Positions 10,068 through 22,084 of a stretch of DNA of 64,000 nucleotides are shown here, piece after piece; position 1 is the first letter of the stretch, and each line of letters starts with the position of its first letter. Under the pieces are notes generated by a model, which saw only the letters and a program-made list of their open reading frames with translations, was not told the DNA's origin and made no database searches. The translations under genes and the position numbers were made by a program. This DNA comes from Gnetum montanum (taxonomy: Eukaryota; Streptophyta; Gnetopsida; Gnetales; Gnetaceae), in the NCBI GenBank assembly GCA_015680685.1, contig MNCI01003715.1, forward strand, positions 347,790 to 411,789, written 5' to 3'.

Positions 10068-11680
10068 TGTACCGTCCGAAATCGTCAGTCTCTGGCTGGA
10101 AGGAAACAGAAACTGGGAGATCTCCGGACACGCACAGAAAACCCTACCTCCGCTTGAGGGAAAGCTGGAATTGACGAAGGTAGAGTACCTAGAGTAGTCC
10201 GCACGAGGATCAGGCAAGGATTTCCCCAAACGTACACCAAGGTGCTATACGCTGGGTTATATGTGAACGGCGTGACAGATGTAAAACGAAGCGTAAACAA
10301 CGTAACTGGTGTAAACAGAGCGTAAACGTGCGAGGGCGTAAACAGTAAGCATTTAGCAATTAATGAAAAACTGTAATAGATTTTAGGAAGAAAATGTAAT
10401 AATGTTATTGTGGAGTGAGAGTTACAATGCACCGGTCTAACGTAGTTGTGGCTTTCACACAAGGCGGACGAATAGCCCTGGTGGATGCAGGGATGACTGT
10501 GTGCTGGTTCAAACTGCAGGCACAGTGTAGAGGCTATATGCTCAGCGTACAGGGTTCAGGTTACAGCTTACAGGGTTTTCTGCTCTGGTTCTTAGCATCT
10601 CTCTTTTTCTCTCAAGTTCGCCCCCCCAAATTCCTGGATCTAATGAAAAATTGGGGTTTTTATACAGGTTTAGACGTTAGACTCGGGTTGGGTGACACGT
10701 GGCGCGTTGACCGGGTGCAAAAGGACAAAATTTACAAGTGTTCAGTGTGCTGTACGCCAGCGTATACCGCCATACGCCAGCGTATACCGCCATACGCCAG
10801 CGTATACCGCCATACGCCAGCGTATACCGCCATACGCCAACGTATATTGCTATACGCCAACGTATACGACTGTACGCCAGCGTATACATGCTAGACATGT
10901 GACCTCGGCGTACAGACTTGATCGGGATGGAAGAAGTTGCTCGTTCTCCATATTTGAATTCAGCTGCCCTAAAGATACTGCCTGTAGATGTTCGGCTCAG
11001 TTGACACTGGTTGTAGACTTTGTACATGCTAAGCGTATACGCTGGGCGTATACACTGTGGATGCTGGGCGTATACGCTGTGGATGCCAGGCATATACGCT
11101 AGACATATACGCTGTGGATGCTGGGCGTATACGTTGGGCGTATAGGATGTACATGCTCAGCGTATAGCCTCCAGGATGCATGATGTCAACATCTGATGAA
11201 TACTCTGTCTGTGTGAGTTGATGCCTTGTAACAAATCTTGCTCTGAAATGCTATCTACATGCTGTCTTCGGTGATTGCATGTTGGGCGTATACCTCAGTC
11301 GTACATGCTGGGCGTACATGTGAGGAGTATACGCTGGGCGTACATGTGAGGCGTATACGCTGGGCGTATACGCTGTAGATGTTGGGCGTACATGATGGAC
11401 GTACATGTGAGGCGTATACACCCATACGCTGTAGATGTTGGGCGTATACGCTATAGATGCATACTTAGTGAAGACTAAGTACTTTGAGCTCCGAAGTTGC
11501 AATGTTTGATAGCGAATGTTGTCATGGTCATCAGTGGGTCCTAGGGAATTGCTCCTTGTTGAGTTCGACTCCACTTGAAGTTATCTGTGGGGCCCTCAAG
11601 CTTTAGCCATGCTGGGAACATCATGACTTAGCTCGATTCTTGTTGGAGAAGTACTAAGCTTGAAATTTTGTGGTGTTTCA
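10068..11680 (-). repeat. 3' LTR of the Tat element
   Basis: This 1,613-base LTR has, on the minus strand, U3 from 11680 leftwards, the TATA box TATAAAAA at 10664-10657 and R/U5 down to 10068. U3 is dominated by variants of GCGTATACGC with spacers such as TGGGCGTACATG. A polypurine tract AAAGAGGGGCC lies immediately upstream of it on the minus strand (11692-11683). Confidence 0.9.
10752..10875. repeat. 20-bp tandem array in the Tat LTR
   Basis: Four nearly exact copies plus decayed ones of the 20-base unit CGCCAGCGTATACCGCCATA. The partner LTR has only one or two units at 27945-27990, so array length differs between the two LTRs of one insertion. Confidence 0.85.
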
Positions 11681-13077
11681 TTGGCCCCTCTTTGTTGACG
11701 CTTGGAGGAATCAACCCGAGAAGCGTCGACAAAGAAGTGCAAATCACCACAAGCAACTTGGTAGAAATGTTGTCTGTTGGCACCTGGCTAGACGTCATCG
11801 CACCGCGTTCAATAGTACCTAGGATTAGGGAAGTGAAATTTGTAGCTAGATAGGGAAATGGAGATTGTGGAGATTGGGAGCTGGCCAAGGGATTGTGCAT
11901 GGTAAAGGGGATGTTCTGATGTGTATATGGGTGATGCTAATCCTTGTCAATAGTCATTGTTTGGCAGACTTGGAATCAAGACATGAGATGTGCGTTCTTT
12001 GGCGGAACAAGACTCTTGGTTAGTGTCTGAGAGGACTTGTTGGCAAAACCAAAGCTACGTGATGATGTGTTGCATTCTTTGGAGGAACAGGACCCTTGCT
12101 TGGTGTTCAATGGGGAACCTATTGGCGGAGAGCCAAAGCCATGCAACGGGATGTTTCTTGATTGTTTTAGACATGAGCGTTTGCTTTCGAGGCCACTGTT
12201 GTCCCGTCTTGTGTTTTATGCGGGAAATGAAAGCGCTTTTTTTTAGGTGTTCTTATGCTCAAATGCCATGTTGTGGGTTGCAACCGCTTAGGAGTGGTGC
12301 GATATGCAATGGTATGTTCAATGTTTCGAGCTGTACCGGATGTGTTTGGGGTGTAGCCAAATGTAAGGTGTTGAGGAATAGGTGGGATATGAAACAGGGG
12401 ATGTACTAGTGAATGGTTTGATTTAGTCTTGTCACATGCGCTGCAAACAACGTCTCACCTTGCTGCTTATGATGAAGTGCATTCTTGTACGAACACCTCT
12501 GAGTGTCATCCTGCAAACACAACTTCGAAAAGACAAGAAAACCATGAGTGAATAAGAAAGTTTAGACTTAAAACAGCTACTGATGAAATGAGGGCATCGG
12601 ATGAGAGTTCAGGCACTGTATATGAATGGCGGCAATGTTGGTAGGATCGGCCGATGGCGAGCAACGCAGCGATTTTGATGAAGTTTGAATGCAGTCATAG
12701 ATTGAGGAACCAGAGATGAAATTTCCAGTTTATAGTCTTAGCGGACTATCATGGGTTAGTTTTATGTCATGACCCGTTGGACATTGCCTGGTTAGCATCG
12801 TGGCGGACGGTACATTGCCAGTTTCTAGTCTTGGCGGACCGTGAAGAGGCAAACCAGTTTATAGTCTTAGCGGACTCCGGCAAGTGGAACTGTGGCAGTT
12901 TACTATCATACCTGATGGGTGCTAGTTTATTGTCATTGCAGACGCTGTGTGGTATCATTTTTAAGTCATGATTCTAGGACTGTTCTGTGGTATCAGTTTA
13001 CCTTCATGATTTCAGGATGAGCTGTGGTATCAGTTTATAGTCGTGATGCCAGGACTCGCACGTACCTGAGCTTGTAC
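11681..13077 (-). other. Tat noncoding region between pol and the 3' LTR
   Basis: About 1.4 kb without a supported gene. At 11990-12140 it holds imperfect direct repeats built on 'ctttggcggaacaagac'. At 12720-13060 there is a run of about 25-60-base units of the type 'agtttatagtcttggcggac'. Similar short units flank the antisense cassette at 16660-16740 and 22085-22400. Tandem repeats in this position are known for Tat-group elements. Confidence 0.6.
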
Positions 13078-16000
13078 TCAAATATGGTATGGTTTCAAGA
13101 ACAAGTGATTGGTTGGATTTTCAAGCTCATGCCCTTCCATATCAGCTAACTTGAATGCTCCGTTGTCGTATGCTTTGGTGACCAAGTAGGGCCCCTCCGA
13201 GTTGGCTGAGAATTTGTCTGGGTGTTCTCGAACGGCCTTAAGTACAAGGTCGCCTTCTTTGATGGGGCGCTTATGAATGTCGTGCCGATGGCGCTGCAGT
13301 TGTTATTTTTGGTACCGTTCAATCTGATCGAGCGCACGTATGCGTTCCTCCTCTACCGATTCCAGGTCAATGATGCGCAGGCCATTATTTTTCCCTTCGT
13401 CGAGGAGTCCGGAAAGTGTGATCCTTAAAGATGGTACCTGTAATTCCAAGGGTAAAATAGCTTCTGAACCATAAACAAGGCTATATGGCATTTTACCTGT
13501 TGAAGTTCGATGTGTCGTGCGATATGCCCACAGTGCGTACACCAGCTATTCTTGCCATCTTCTCTTGCTTTGGGTAAGCATCCTTTTAAGTATTGTAATG
13601 ATGGTTTTGTTTGTGGCTTTTGCTTGCCCATTGCTCTGAGGGTAATAAGGGGATGAAAATGAGTTTTTGATCCCTAGATTTTCACAGAAGGTTTTGGTTT
13701 TGGCACTGCTGAATTGTGGCCCATTATTAGTGATGATGGTCATGGGGGTACCAAAATGAGTCACAATATTTTTAAGAATGAAGTTGCATACGTGTTTAGA
13801 TGTGGTTTTTCAAAGGGGAACCGCTTCTACCCACTTCGTGAAATATTCTGTTGCTGTTATGATGAAACTATGCCCTACTGAAGATGAGGGTGTTATTGGT
13901 CCGATAAGATCCAACCCCCACTTTTGAAAGGGCCATGTGATTTGCATTGTATGTAACTCATTTGGTGGGACATGGATTAGATTACTATGTTTTTGACAGG
14001 TACTGCATGTTTTAGCCTTGGAGAGACAATCATACTCCATGTGTGGCCAATAATAGCCTAAGCGCCTTATTTTCGTTGCCATTGCTTTTGGTGCTATATG
14101 TCTGCCGCATAGTCCGTCATGTACTTGCTCAATGATGGTTTGGGCATCAGTGCTACTAACGCATGTTAACAATATGCCTTCGTAGGATCAATGACACAAT
14201 GTGTCCCCTACTAATGCATATTGCCGAGAACGCTTTCGTACCATGTCTTTTTGTGCATTCGTTAAGTGTTGCGGTGTTTCACCGCGTAGAAGGTACTCTT
14301 TTATGTCATCATACCATTCTACCGCGTGTGTTGTACTAACGGATGCAATTGGCAATGCATCAAGAGCATCGGTTATTGGTTTGGCACAGCTGATTATGGA
14401 GCTTGGCGATGTATGGAACATTTCGGGTGATATATTTAACGCTAGGGTGGCTAGTGCATCTGCGATGGTATTATCATTTCGAGAGATGTGTTGCACGTCC
14501 ATGTTGTCGAATCGTTTCATTAAATATTTGGCTAAGTCACAATACGGTTGTAAATGTTGTGCTTTGCATGTATAAATGTCCATGACTTGGTTTAAGACCA
14601 ATTGTGAGTCTCCCCTGACCACAAGTAGTGTGATGCCTAAAGCTAGTGCTGCCGTAAGACCTCTAAGGAGACCTTCGTACTCTACTATGTTGTTGGTACA
14701 GTGAAAGTTGAAACGATAAGCAAAGGAGCAGATCTCCCCTGAGGGATAGGTGATAATGGCAGCAGCACTTCCCCCTCTAGAGGTAGATGTGCCATCAAAG
14801 TTCATAATGGCTTCGTAGTCATCGGGCACTATGGCTATTGCACTTACATTTTCGTTGGGAAATTCTGGCTCTATCGTTGCTTGATCGTGTGTTGGTGACG
14901 CGGTCATTTGATTTGCTATGGCTTGACCCTTAACTGATGATTGCGCTATGTAGTGTAGGTCAAACTCAGCTATCATGGCTTTCCAACGGGCTATTCGACT
15001 TGTCTCATAAATGTTTCCCGTGATGGCTCTGAGTACATTATCCTTGCAGATTATGTTTACTTGGTTACGGAAGAGGTAATGTCTCCATTTATTTAAGGAA
15101 AAGGTTAGGGCTAAACATGACCTCTCCACCTCGTTATACTTCTTTTCATGAGCAACTAATGCATGGCTTAAGTAATAGACAGGGATTTCGGTTCCTTCAT
15201 CTCGTTTTTGGCAAAGCATGGACACAATGGACGAGTCCGAAGTGGCAAGGTAGATGTAAAATGGTTTATCATTTTGAGGTGGGTAAACTATGGGTAGTTG
15301 AACTAGTGCTGTTTTAACATTGTCGAATGCTTCCTGGCATTGTGGAGTCCATTCAAAATGGACATTCTTGCGTAGCAAGTGGTTCATAGGTTTCAACTTA
15401 TCCGTTAGTTTTTCTATGAAATGCCTGATAAACTGTAATCTACCTTGTAGACCTCAGAGTTCAGTAAGGTTGTTAGGTGGGTTTTAGTTTGTTATTGCCT
15501 TAACTTTATCCGGGTCTACTCGTATCCCTGCTTCCGAGGCTATGAATCCAAGCATTTTTCCTATCTTAACTCCAAAGACACATTTCTTTGGGTTAAGTCT
15601 CAACTCATGTTTTAAACAATGCTTTAGTACTAGGTCCAGGTCTTGTGTGTGTTGTTGTGATGTCTTCGATTTAACCACAATATCATCAACATAGTCATTA
15701 AGCAAGTGCAGCATGTAATCGCTAAAAATGAATGTCATGGCCCTTTGATATGTGGCCCCAGCGTTCTTAAGACCGAAGGGCATCATTGTGTAACAAAAGG
15801 TTCCCCATGGTGTCATAAAGGTAGTCTGGAGTTGATGTTCCAGGTTGATGCGTATATGGTTGTATCCTGAGAAGCCATCCATAAAAGATAATAGGGCATG
15901 CCCAGTGGTTGAGTCAACAAGTTGATCAATGCTCGGTAGGGGAAAATCATCTTTTATGGTTGCAACGTTGAGATCCCTGAAGTCAATGCATAAGCGAATG

Positions 16001-16626
16001 CTTCCGTTCTTTTTCGGGACAATGACCATGTTGGATACACAATCGACATAATCGACAGCCCAAATGAAACTAGCCTGATAAAGTTTGGTGATCTCATTGC
16101 GAACTGCCAATGCTACCTCAGGTTTAACCTTTTATGCCTTTTGTTTTACCGGCCTCAATTTTGGATCAAGGATAATGTTGTGCTGGACAATTCGAGGATC
16201 TAACCCGGGCATGTCGGTGTAAGACCAAGCGAATGCTTTCATGTTGTTTCGAAGCACATCTTCTATGTTTTTGGCCAGTTGAGGTTGCAATAATGTGCTT
16301 AATTTTAATACTTTGGTTTCACCATCAAGCATAACGATGGAGGTTTCAGTCAATGGGTCTTTAGTGATGTTTTCAGCTTCTATGTCAAGGGGTTTTGTCA
16401 TACCTTTGTAATTATCTAGCATTTGTTGTGTTGAGGCTATGAATGCTTCGTCCGTTGATAAAATTAAGTGGATGAGATTTATGTCGATGTCCCTGGCGAT
16501 CCGTCCGTATTTCCCATCGATGATTAATGATGCGGATAAATGTTGACAATCCATCGGGCTTGCTCTTGCCAATAAACAGAGAGCAGAATGAGCTAGTAGG
16601 TATTGTTCCATGTTCTCTAGCAGCAT
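13078..16626 (-). pseudogene. Tat pol: reverse transcriptase, double RNase H, integrase
   Basis: One frame of 1,182 codons runs from 16626 to the TGA at 13078 with seven internal stops (at 16132, two between 15484 and 15430, and at 14188, 13810, 13546 and 13303) and no frameshift. In order: the Tat linker AFAWSYTDMPG (near 16240); reverse transcriptase with KNGSIRLCIDFRDLN and the intact catalytic YVDD (15693-15682); a first RNase H (about 15260-14950); a second, archaeal-type RNase H starting NFDGTSTSRGG (about 14802-14450); integrase with its His/Cys zinc region (about 14115-14000). The first integrase catalytic Asp is present (13911-13909), but the second is Asn (TNNGPQF, 13728-13726) and the Glu is Lys (NGQAK, 13620-13618). 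The C-terminal tail has KEGDLVLKAV. It is clearly inactive. Confidence 0.92.
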
Positions 16627-16939
16627 AAGTTATGCATGACGGTGGTTTATTACGCACCGGGATGCATGGCAGTTTAAGGCCTTACCGGGCTGTGATGGCA
16701 GTTTAAGGCCATACCGGGCCGGATAATGTACACAAGAGAGTTTGCGCTAGAATGTTCGGTGTGGACATCTGAAGTTGGTTTACAGGGAAACTGGGATGTA
16801 GTGATATTTGTTTTATTTTATATATATATATTTTTTATGTTTCTGAACAAATTTTAATTAAAATGAAAATAAAAGCAAATAAAAAGAAGCAAAGTGCAAG
16901 GCAACGGCGGCGGCAGCGGTGGCGGTGGCGCTTTAGCGC
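16627..16939. other. border between Tat pol and the antisense cassette
   Basis: Two short direct repeats, AGTTTAAGGCC followed by TTACCGGGC or ATACCGGGC, lie at about 16670-16725. They recur in related form at 22085-22200 on the far side of the cassette in the same orientation. A (TA)n run lies at 16821-16832. Confidence 0.5.
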
Positions 16940-16947
16940 TATATAAA
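16940..16947 (+). promoter_or_regulatory. TATA box of the antisense gene
   Basis: TATATAAA in the context GCGCTATATAAATGG is a strong plant TATA box on the plus strand, about 300 bases upstream of the chosen ATG. The leader that follows (to 17247) contains 'agcgtaaac' repeats and at least two short upstream ORFs (ATGs near 17009 and 17125), which could lower translation. Confidence 0.55.
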
Positions 16948-17247
16948 TGGCAGGGGCATCATTTGTAAACACCGTGAATTTGAAGTGAGCGTAGACAACG
17001 AGCGTAAGCGTAAATGGTGAGCGTAGTGTAAACCCTGAGCGTAAGCATAACCGACCAAACCCCAGCGTAAACGTAATCGACCAAACCCCAGCGTAAACCT
17101 CCAACTCCTGCGTAAAGGCTCAGCATGAGCGTAGAGGCTTAAAGTGTCAACGTAAAGACTTAGACCCCGGCGTAGAGGCTCAACGTAGGCGTGAGCGATT
17201 TTGATCCTCAGTGTAAACTTGTCAATCCCAGCGTAGAGGATGCCGAA

Positions 17248-20200
17248 ATGGGCAAGGGCAAGGAGGTGGAAGGCCAGGGGAGAAAGGGGCCTGATCTGTC
17301 TTTTGCGAAGGAGAGCGAGGCCATGCTGCAGTGTCTGCCCAGGCCGAGGGTTCCATCGTGGCCTGGATCATCACACAGGTAGGCCCTAATCCTGCCTCTG
17401 TTAGTTATTTTGTATGTACATGTTATTTTTGCATAGGCAGTTTTTGTAGCGTAGAGAGTTTCGGCGTATACGCCTTGCGTAATCAGTTAGCGTAGAGGGC
17501 TTGTACGCTGAGCGTAGGTTCACAACGTAGAGGGTCTCTGTAGCGTATAGCGTATACTGTATATAGCGTAAATTATTTTTAGCGTAATCTATTTTGTCAG
17601 TGCACAACATAAACAATTTTACCGGCATGAAGTGTAGATGATTTTAACAGCGTGTATCCTAATTGTTTTCACAACGTATATGCTGGTGGTTTCCACGGCG
17701 TATACTGTTTGCACTGTTTACAGTGTAGACCTATTTTCATAGCGTATAGCGTAAACTATTTTCAGCGTAAACTGTTTATACAGTGTTCAACATAAACTAT
17801 TTGCACGGCGTCTACGCTGGCGGTCTGCACGGGGTGTACGCTGACTATTTTCCACGATGTATACGCTGACTGTTTGCCACGGCGTATACGCTGACTGTTT
17901 TCCACGACATATACGTTGACCGTTTGCCATGGCGTATACGCTGACTGTTTGCCAAGACGTATACGCTGAGTGTTTGCCACGGCATATACGCTGACTGTAA
18001 ACGGTTTTCATAGCGTATACGTTGACGATTTTTATAGCGTATACGCTGAGCGTGAACGGTTTGTAATTTTTCTAAGTGTCAGCCTACAATGTGAAATTTT
18101 GTTTTTCGTCTCATTTTCATGCATGGCTAATTTATCGTGGCATTTTGGTTGCTTGCAGGGACACTAAACCTTTTCTCCTGGTAGTTGAGCTAGTGGGGGT
18201 ACTGACGTGGTTTGGCCCCATTGAGGCCGATGAACCTACCCCTGATTTGACTGTTGACAATAATGGGGTATGGTTCAGGGAAGGGGCCTGTGAATTCCTT
18301 GCCTTCATGCTAGACAGATTCAAGGTGGTGGTCTGGTCACACCTGAAAGAACAAGTGGCCCAGAGCGTGCTTGAGGCGATGTTGCGAGGAGCTTCGGAGG
18401 GTGTCGCGATCTTCATGGAAGACGTTGACGAGGGGCCGCTTGTGATCGAGGGCGGTCCCTCTGGTGGGCCAAGATCTACTCGTCCGTTAACGCGCGTGTG
18501 GGACCTATTTCCACAAGGACGTGATTATCTGAACAACACCTTATTTCTGGCTGCACGCGCGCACACGTTATTTCAAAACCCTCCTGGCACAGTATACCAG
18601 GTAAAGAGGTAATATTGTTTGGCTTGTCGTTTTTGGTTTTATGGTTCGACGTTTGCTTCCGTTTTGACAACTGTTCTTTTGCAGGCCCCAAGTTACCCAA
18701 GATGGCACATGCATTGATGATGATGGGCTTGCCCTAGCTCATACCGCTCTAGAAACCTTTATGACGGGTCCCACCCTTCGTGGAGCTGTGTTAGCTCAAA
18801 CCAAGGGTGATATTGTCCATTTTCACAAATGGTTTTCTAGAGCGTTCACACAATGCACAACTCGTGGATGGTTGCATGGAGATTGGTTGCCTAAGGAACC
18901 AATTTTTCCTCGTGACTTTGAATTGGGTAGCACCTCTAAGTCCACCACTGAAAGTAAGAGACAATAATCTCTAGATGTATTAACGTGTTTTTTCAACTGC
19001 CGGGGGTTATACTGATGTGGTGGTTTCGAATTGTATCTACAGTTGATGTCCCTCCCGGCGGAGACCCTGTCACAACCGGACGAACTGAGAGTACCCTCTC
19101 GATGAAGTTTGGGGAGATCAGTAAGGCTCAGAAATGGTTGCACACTCATGCCCCGCCGTCCATCATCTGTTGTTTAAATGACGCTGGCCTTATGGAGCTC
19201 TTTACAACTCCTAGCCTTGATGTGTCTATAGCCGAAATGATCGGAATTGTTGATTCGTTCGACAAATCCGTCTCCTACTATAGCACCCGGATTAAGGGTG
19301 TTAAGATAGTTTTCCATCTATTGCCTGAATTCTTTTCGAACCTGTTTGGTGTACCGGCGGATGGTATAAATGTAGTTTTGGACAGGGCTCATAAAGAGCT
19401 TCATACGGTATGTGAGTTAGAGGACTGGTTGGGCATTACCAAGGGTGCTAAGGGATTCCCTATGCAGGGGAAGTCAAAAGTTGAAGAAGTTAACGAATTA
19501 TATCCCCTGTTTAGGGCACGGGTGTTCCCTAAATCCCTTTCCCAGGTGCGGAGTCTTGGTGTTGAAGCTGTGTGTATTATGCGAACCATCTTAGAGACCG
19601 GAATGCGTTATAATTGGGCCCAATTTTTGTTGTTGGGCCTACATAAGGAGATAGTGCGATTGCGCTCAAATGTCGAGGCGCAGTCTCACTTTACCTTTGC
19701 ATTCTTTGCCAGTTATCTTCACCGCTTAGCCGAGTTCCTAGTGGTTCGCGCAGACAACAAGTATGTTCTACGGGATCGAGGTCAATTATCCTGCCCGTGG
19801 ATCAACCATTTGTTTGAAATAGCCGAGTCCCAAGATGCGCCTGAGGGAATCGATGAGTCCATATCTGTCACGACAGGGGGGTCATTTGGTACCTCAATCC
19901 ACACACGTGACAGTGCCTTATATTGCCAAGAGAGCAGAACGGGTCATCAAAGAGACAATTGGGAAAGCCAAGTCAAAGCTCTCAACTGAGGTGGCCTCAG
20001 ATATAGAAGAGCTGCGGGTGAAACGCATACGGTTTAAGATGCCTATCCGAGGTGAGTAAATTGTGTACACTTATTGCTTAATCGTTTTGGTCCTATTCAT
20101 AATTTTTATTTTGATCGCTTACATGCCACTGATGCCTTCAGACTTGAGTCGAGAAGTAAGGAGGAAGGAATTAGAGACAATCATTGAAGAGGAGGAAGCC

Positions 20201-21744
20201 ACAACGGAGTTACTGACCGATGAGGAAGAGGCTGGCAAGGATCAGGCGGAAGAAACGGAGGAGCTACGGGAAGACACCACGGAGACTGAACTGGTCGATG
20301 ACCAGAGTGGTGTCGATGAAATGTTCAGTAGCTTCCTCAAGGGAAGGTTGGACCTTGGCGAACCTCCAAATCCAGAAGGAGACAGGGAACACGGTATGTT
20401 TTCTTTTATTTTATTACATCACTTTGTGAGTTTTTGTTTCCATGGTGTTTTACTTTTGTATTTTCATCACCTCCAGATGAAGGTAGTGAAACCAGAATGA
20501 TGCGGTTGGAAATGCCCATGAAAATGGTTCCCCTTGAAAGGACCGCGGAGGTGAGTTTGTCTCGTACTCATGGACCATTTACTTGGACTGAAATGCCAAG
20601 TAAGATGGATTTTATGGCTGGTATTGCTGAGGAGGTTGTAGAACGTATTCAGGAAGTCCACCTTGAGATTGTTATGAATGTTTCGAGTTTTTGTTGTTTA
20701 CAGCTTTAGAATTTCACACCTTGTTTTTGTCGTTTTAGCGTGTGTTCTTTTCGTACGCGTAGGTGCCAAGCTGAGATGGGATCCTTTTGAGACTGTTAGC
20801 ATTGAGAGTTTGCCCACACTATCCCCAGAAGTTGAGCAGGTGCCTAGGCTAGTTTACGAGGAGGTGGTGGAGGGTCTTGTACACAACGCCAAATCGCTTT
20901 TGACTTGTAGGCGTTCCATCGAACAGTTGTGGTTGCAAGTTCAAGCAAAGGAGAAGGAAGTTTCCGAGTTGTCAGTTGAGCGTGATGATCTCAAGTCTTG
21001 GTATGAGTTCGCCTCTGCTAAACTAAGTGGTGATCGCTCTTGGCGGACTTTCGAGGTCACGTATACTAGATACTGGAACCTACTCAATCGCCACACCTCA
21101 CTGACATGGAAGCTAGCAGAGCGCAAGGCCCAGGTGGATCTATTGAACCTCAAGTGTCAAGATTGGAAGGCTTTCGCTTCCAAGGTATGCAAATGGGGTC
21201 AGGATGAAAAGAACCACAAGCATCATTATAAAAAATCATTGAAAGAGGTATCTATTAAAAAGCGTCAGCTTGAGATGTTTGTGGAGGGCCTGGGTCTATG
21301 CTCTGCTTTTGATACCTTTGCTCAGAACACAACTGTTGAGATAGAATCACCTACAAGGGTAATTAAAACTGCTTCTGGGGAGGTGTCAGTGGGTGAATTC
21401 CCTTTAAAGCATCCTACTTGGTCAGCTGTTGACAAGGGGAAGGCCTTGGCGGATGTCGACCTAGGCCTTGATGGGACCGATTCGACCAGTGTCTCAGAAG
21501 AGGAAATCCTTCGTCGATTGGAATTTGGTTTAGGGGGGTCCCCTTTGGTAAGTGTTTTGTTATCCTGAAATTCATTCACAAAATAATGTTTGAAGGTTTT
21601 CTCTTTTATCATTATGTTGATTTTTTCCTTTGCATTTTATAGGATCAAGGCGATGATGATGTTCAGGAAGCTGGCCCCAGTGGAGTGGGGGCTCATGATG
21701 CCAGCAGGTCTAAAGGGGACGATCCTCCTGCCCCGGATGTTTGA
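17248..21744 (+). CDS. eight-exon gene antisense to the Tat element: FCP1/HAD-like domain + retroelement extra-ORF region + coiled coil
   Basis: Exons: 17248-17378, 18159-18608, 18685-18953, 19043-20051, 20142-20393, 20477-20599, 20763-21547, 21643-21744. Every intron is GT-AG and every junction keeps frame, giving about 1,039 residues without a stop, except for one frameshift in exon 4 (see finding). Residues about 45-195 resemble the FCP1/NLI-interacting-factor phosphatase fold: KPFLLVVELVGVLT, then RFKVVVWSH (97-105), then NNTLFLAARAHTLFQNPPGT (169-188). The catalytic Asp positions are replaced (Glu54, Val56, AAR at 175-177), so phosphatase activity is unlikely. Residues about 300-560 resemble plant retroelement extra-ORF proteins (RIKGVKIVFH, LFGVPADG). 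Residues 620-704 are acidic; about 770-930 look like a coiled coil. Exon 7 may start earlier, at 20739, also in frame. No transcript evidence is available. Confidence 0.75.
17379..18158 (+). repeat. intron 1 of the antisense gene, filled with GCGTATACGC repeats
   Basis: Donor CACAG|GTAGGC and acceptor TTGCTTGCAG. From about 17690 to 18055 the intron is a degenerate tandem array of units such as GCGTATACGCTGACTGTTTG (about 28 bases), the same palindrome as in the Tat LTRs. Confidence 0.75.
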
Positions 21745-21822
21745 TCTTTGCTTCAAAATTGTTCTGACTCAAATTTATACATGAATTGTAAATTGAGTGA
21801 TTTGAGTTGTCTTGAATGGATG

Positions 21823-21828
21823 AATAAA
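21823..21828 (+). terminator. poly(A) signal of the antisense gene
   Basis: AATAAA lies 79 bases after the stop codon, with T/G-rich sequence and a TGTA-containing stretch around it, the usual plant arrangement. Confidence 0.5.
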
Positions 21829-22084
21829 ATCAGTTGACTCTTGTAATTGTACATCATTACATGTATATGTATAAAAACTTTTTTTTGTTGATTTTGAGTT
21901 TAATTGTAAACACGACACGGCAATGTAAAATGTTTTAGTTTGTTTTTGTGGTTTAATTGTAGTGCACAAATGTAATTATAAGTAGGACTGAAGGATAATT
22001 GCGAAAAAGGACAACATGTCAATGCAAGCGTAAATTCGAACAGTGAGCCGGAATTTTGGGAAAGACAAAGTATAAGTGGATGAT

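Noticed and set aside
10740-10880. Regular repeats resembling a CRISPR array
   Set aside because: Units are contiguous 20-mers without unique spacers, in a plant LTR.
10677-11574. Open frames of 107-159 codons in the Tat LTR with repeating Tyr-Thr-Pro-Ala words
   Set aside because: They arise on both strands from the GTATAC tandem arrays and are different in the partner LTR, so they are not genes.
17191-17247. Upstream extension of exon 1 of the antisense gene
   Set aside because: It has no ATG, only GTG, and consists of the AGCGTAAAC repeats of the leader; the first in-frame ATG is at 17248.
18985-19989. 334-codon frame taken as a gene of its own starting at 18985
   Set aside because: Its first 19 codons lie in an intron by the splice model; the frame before 19043 is not protein-like, and the GT-AG junction joins it in phase to the preceding exon.
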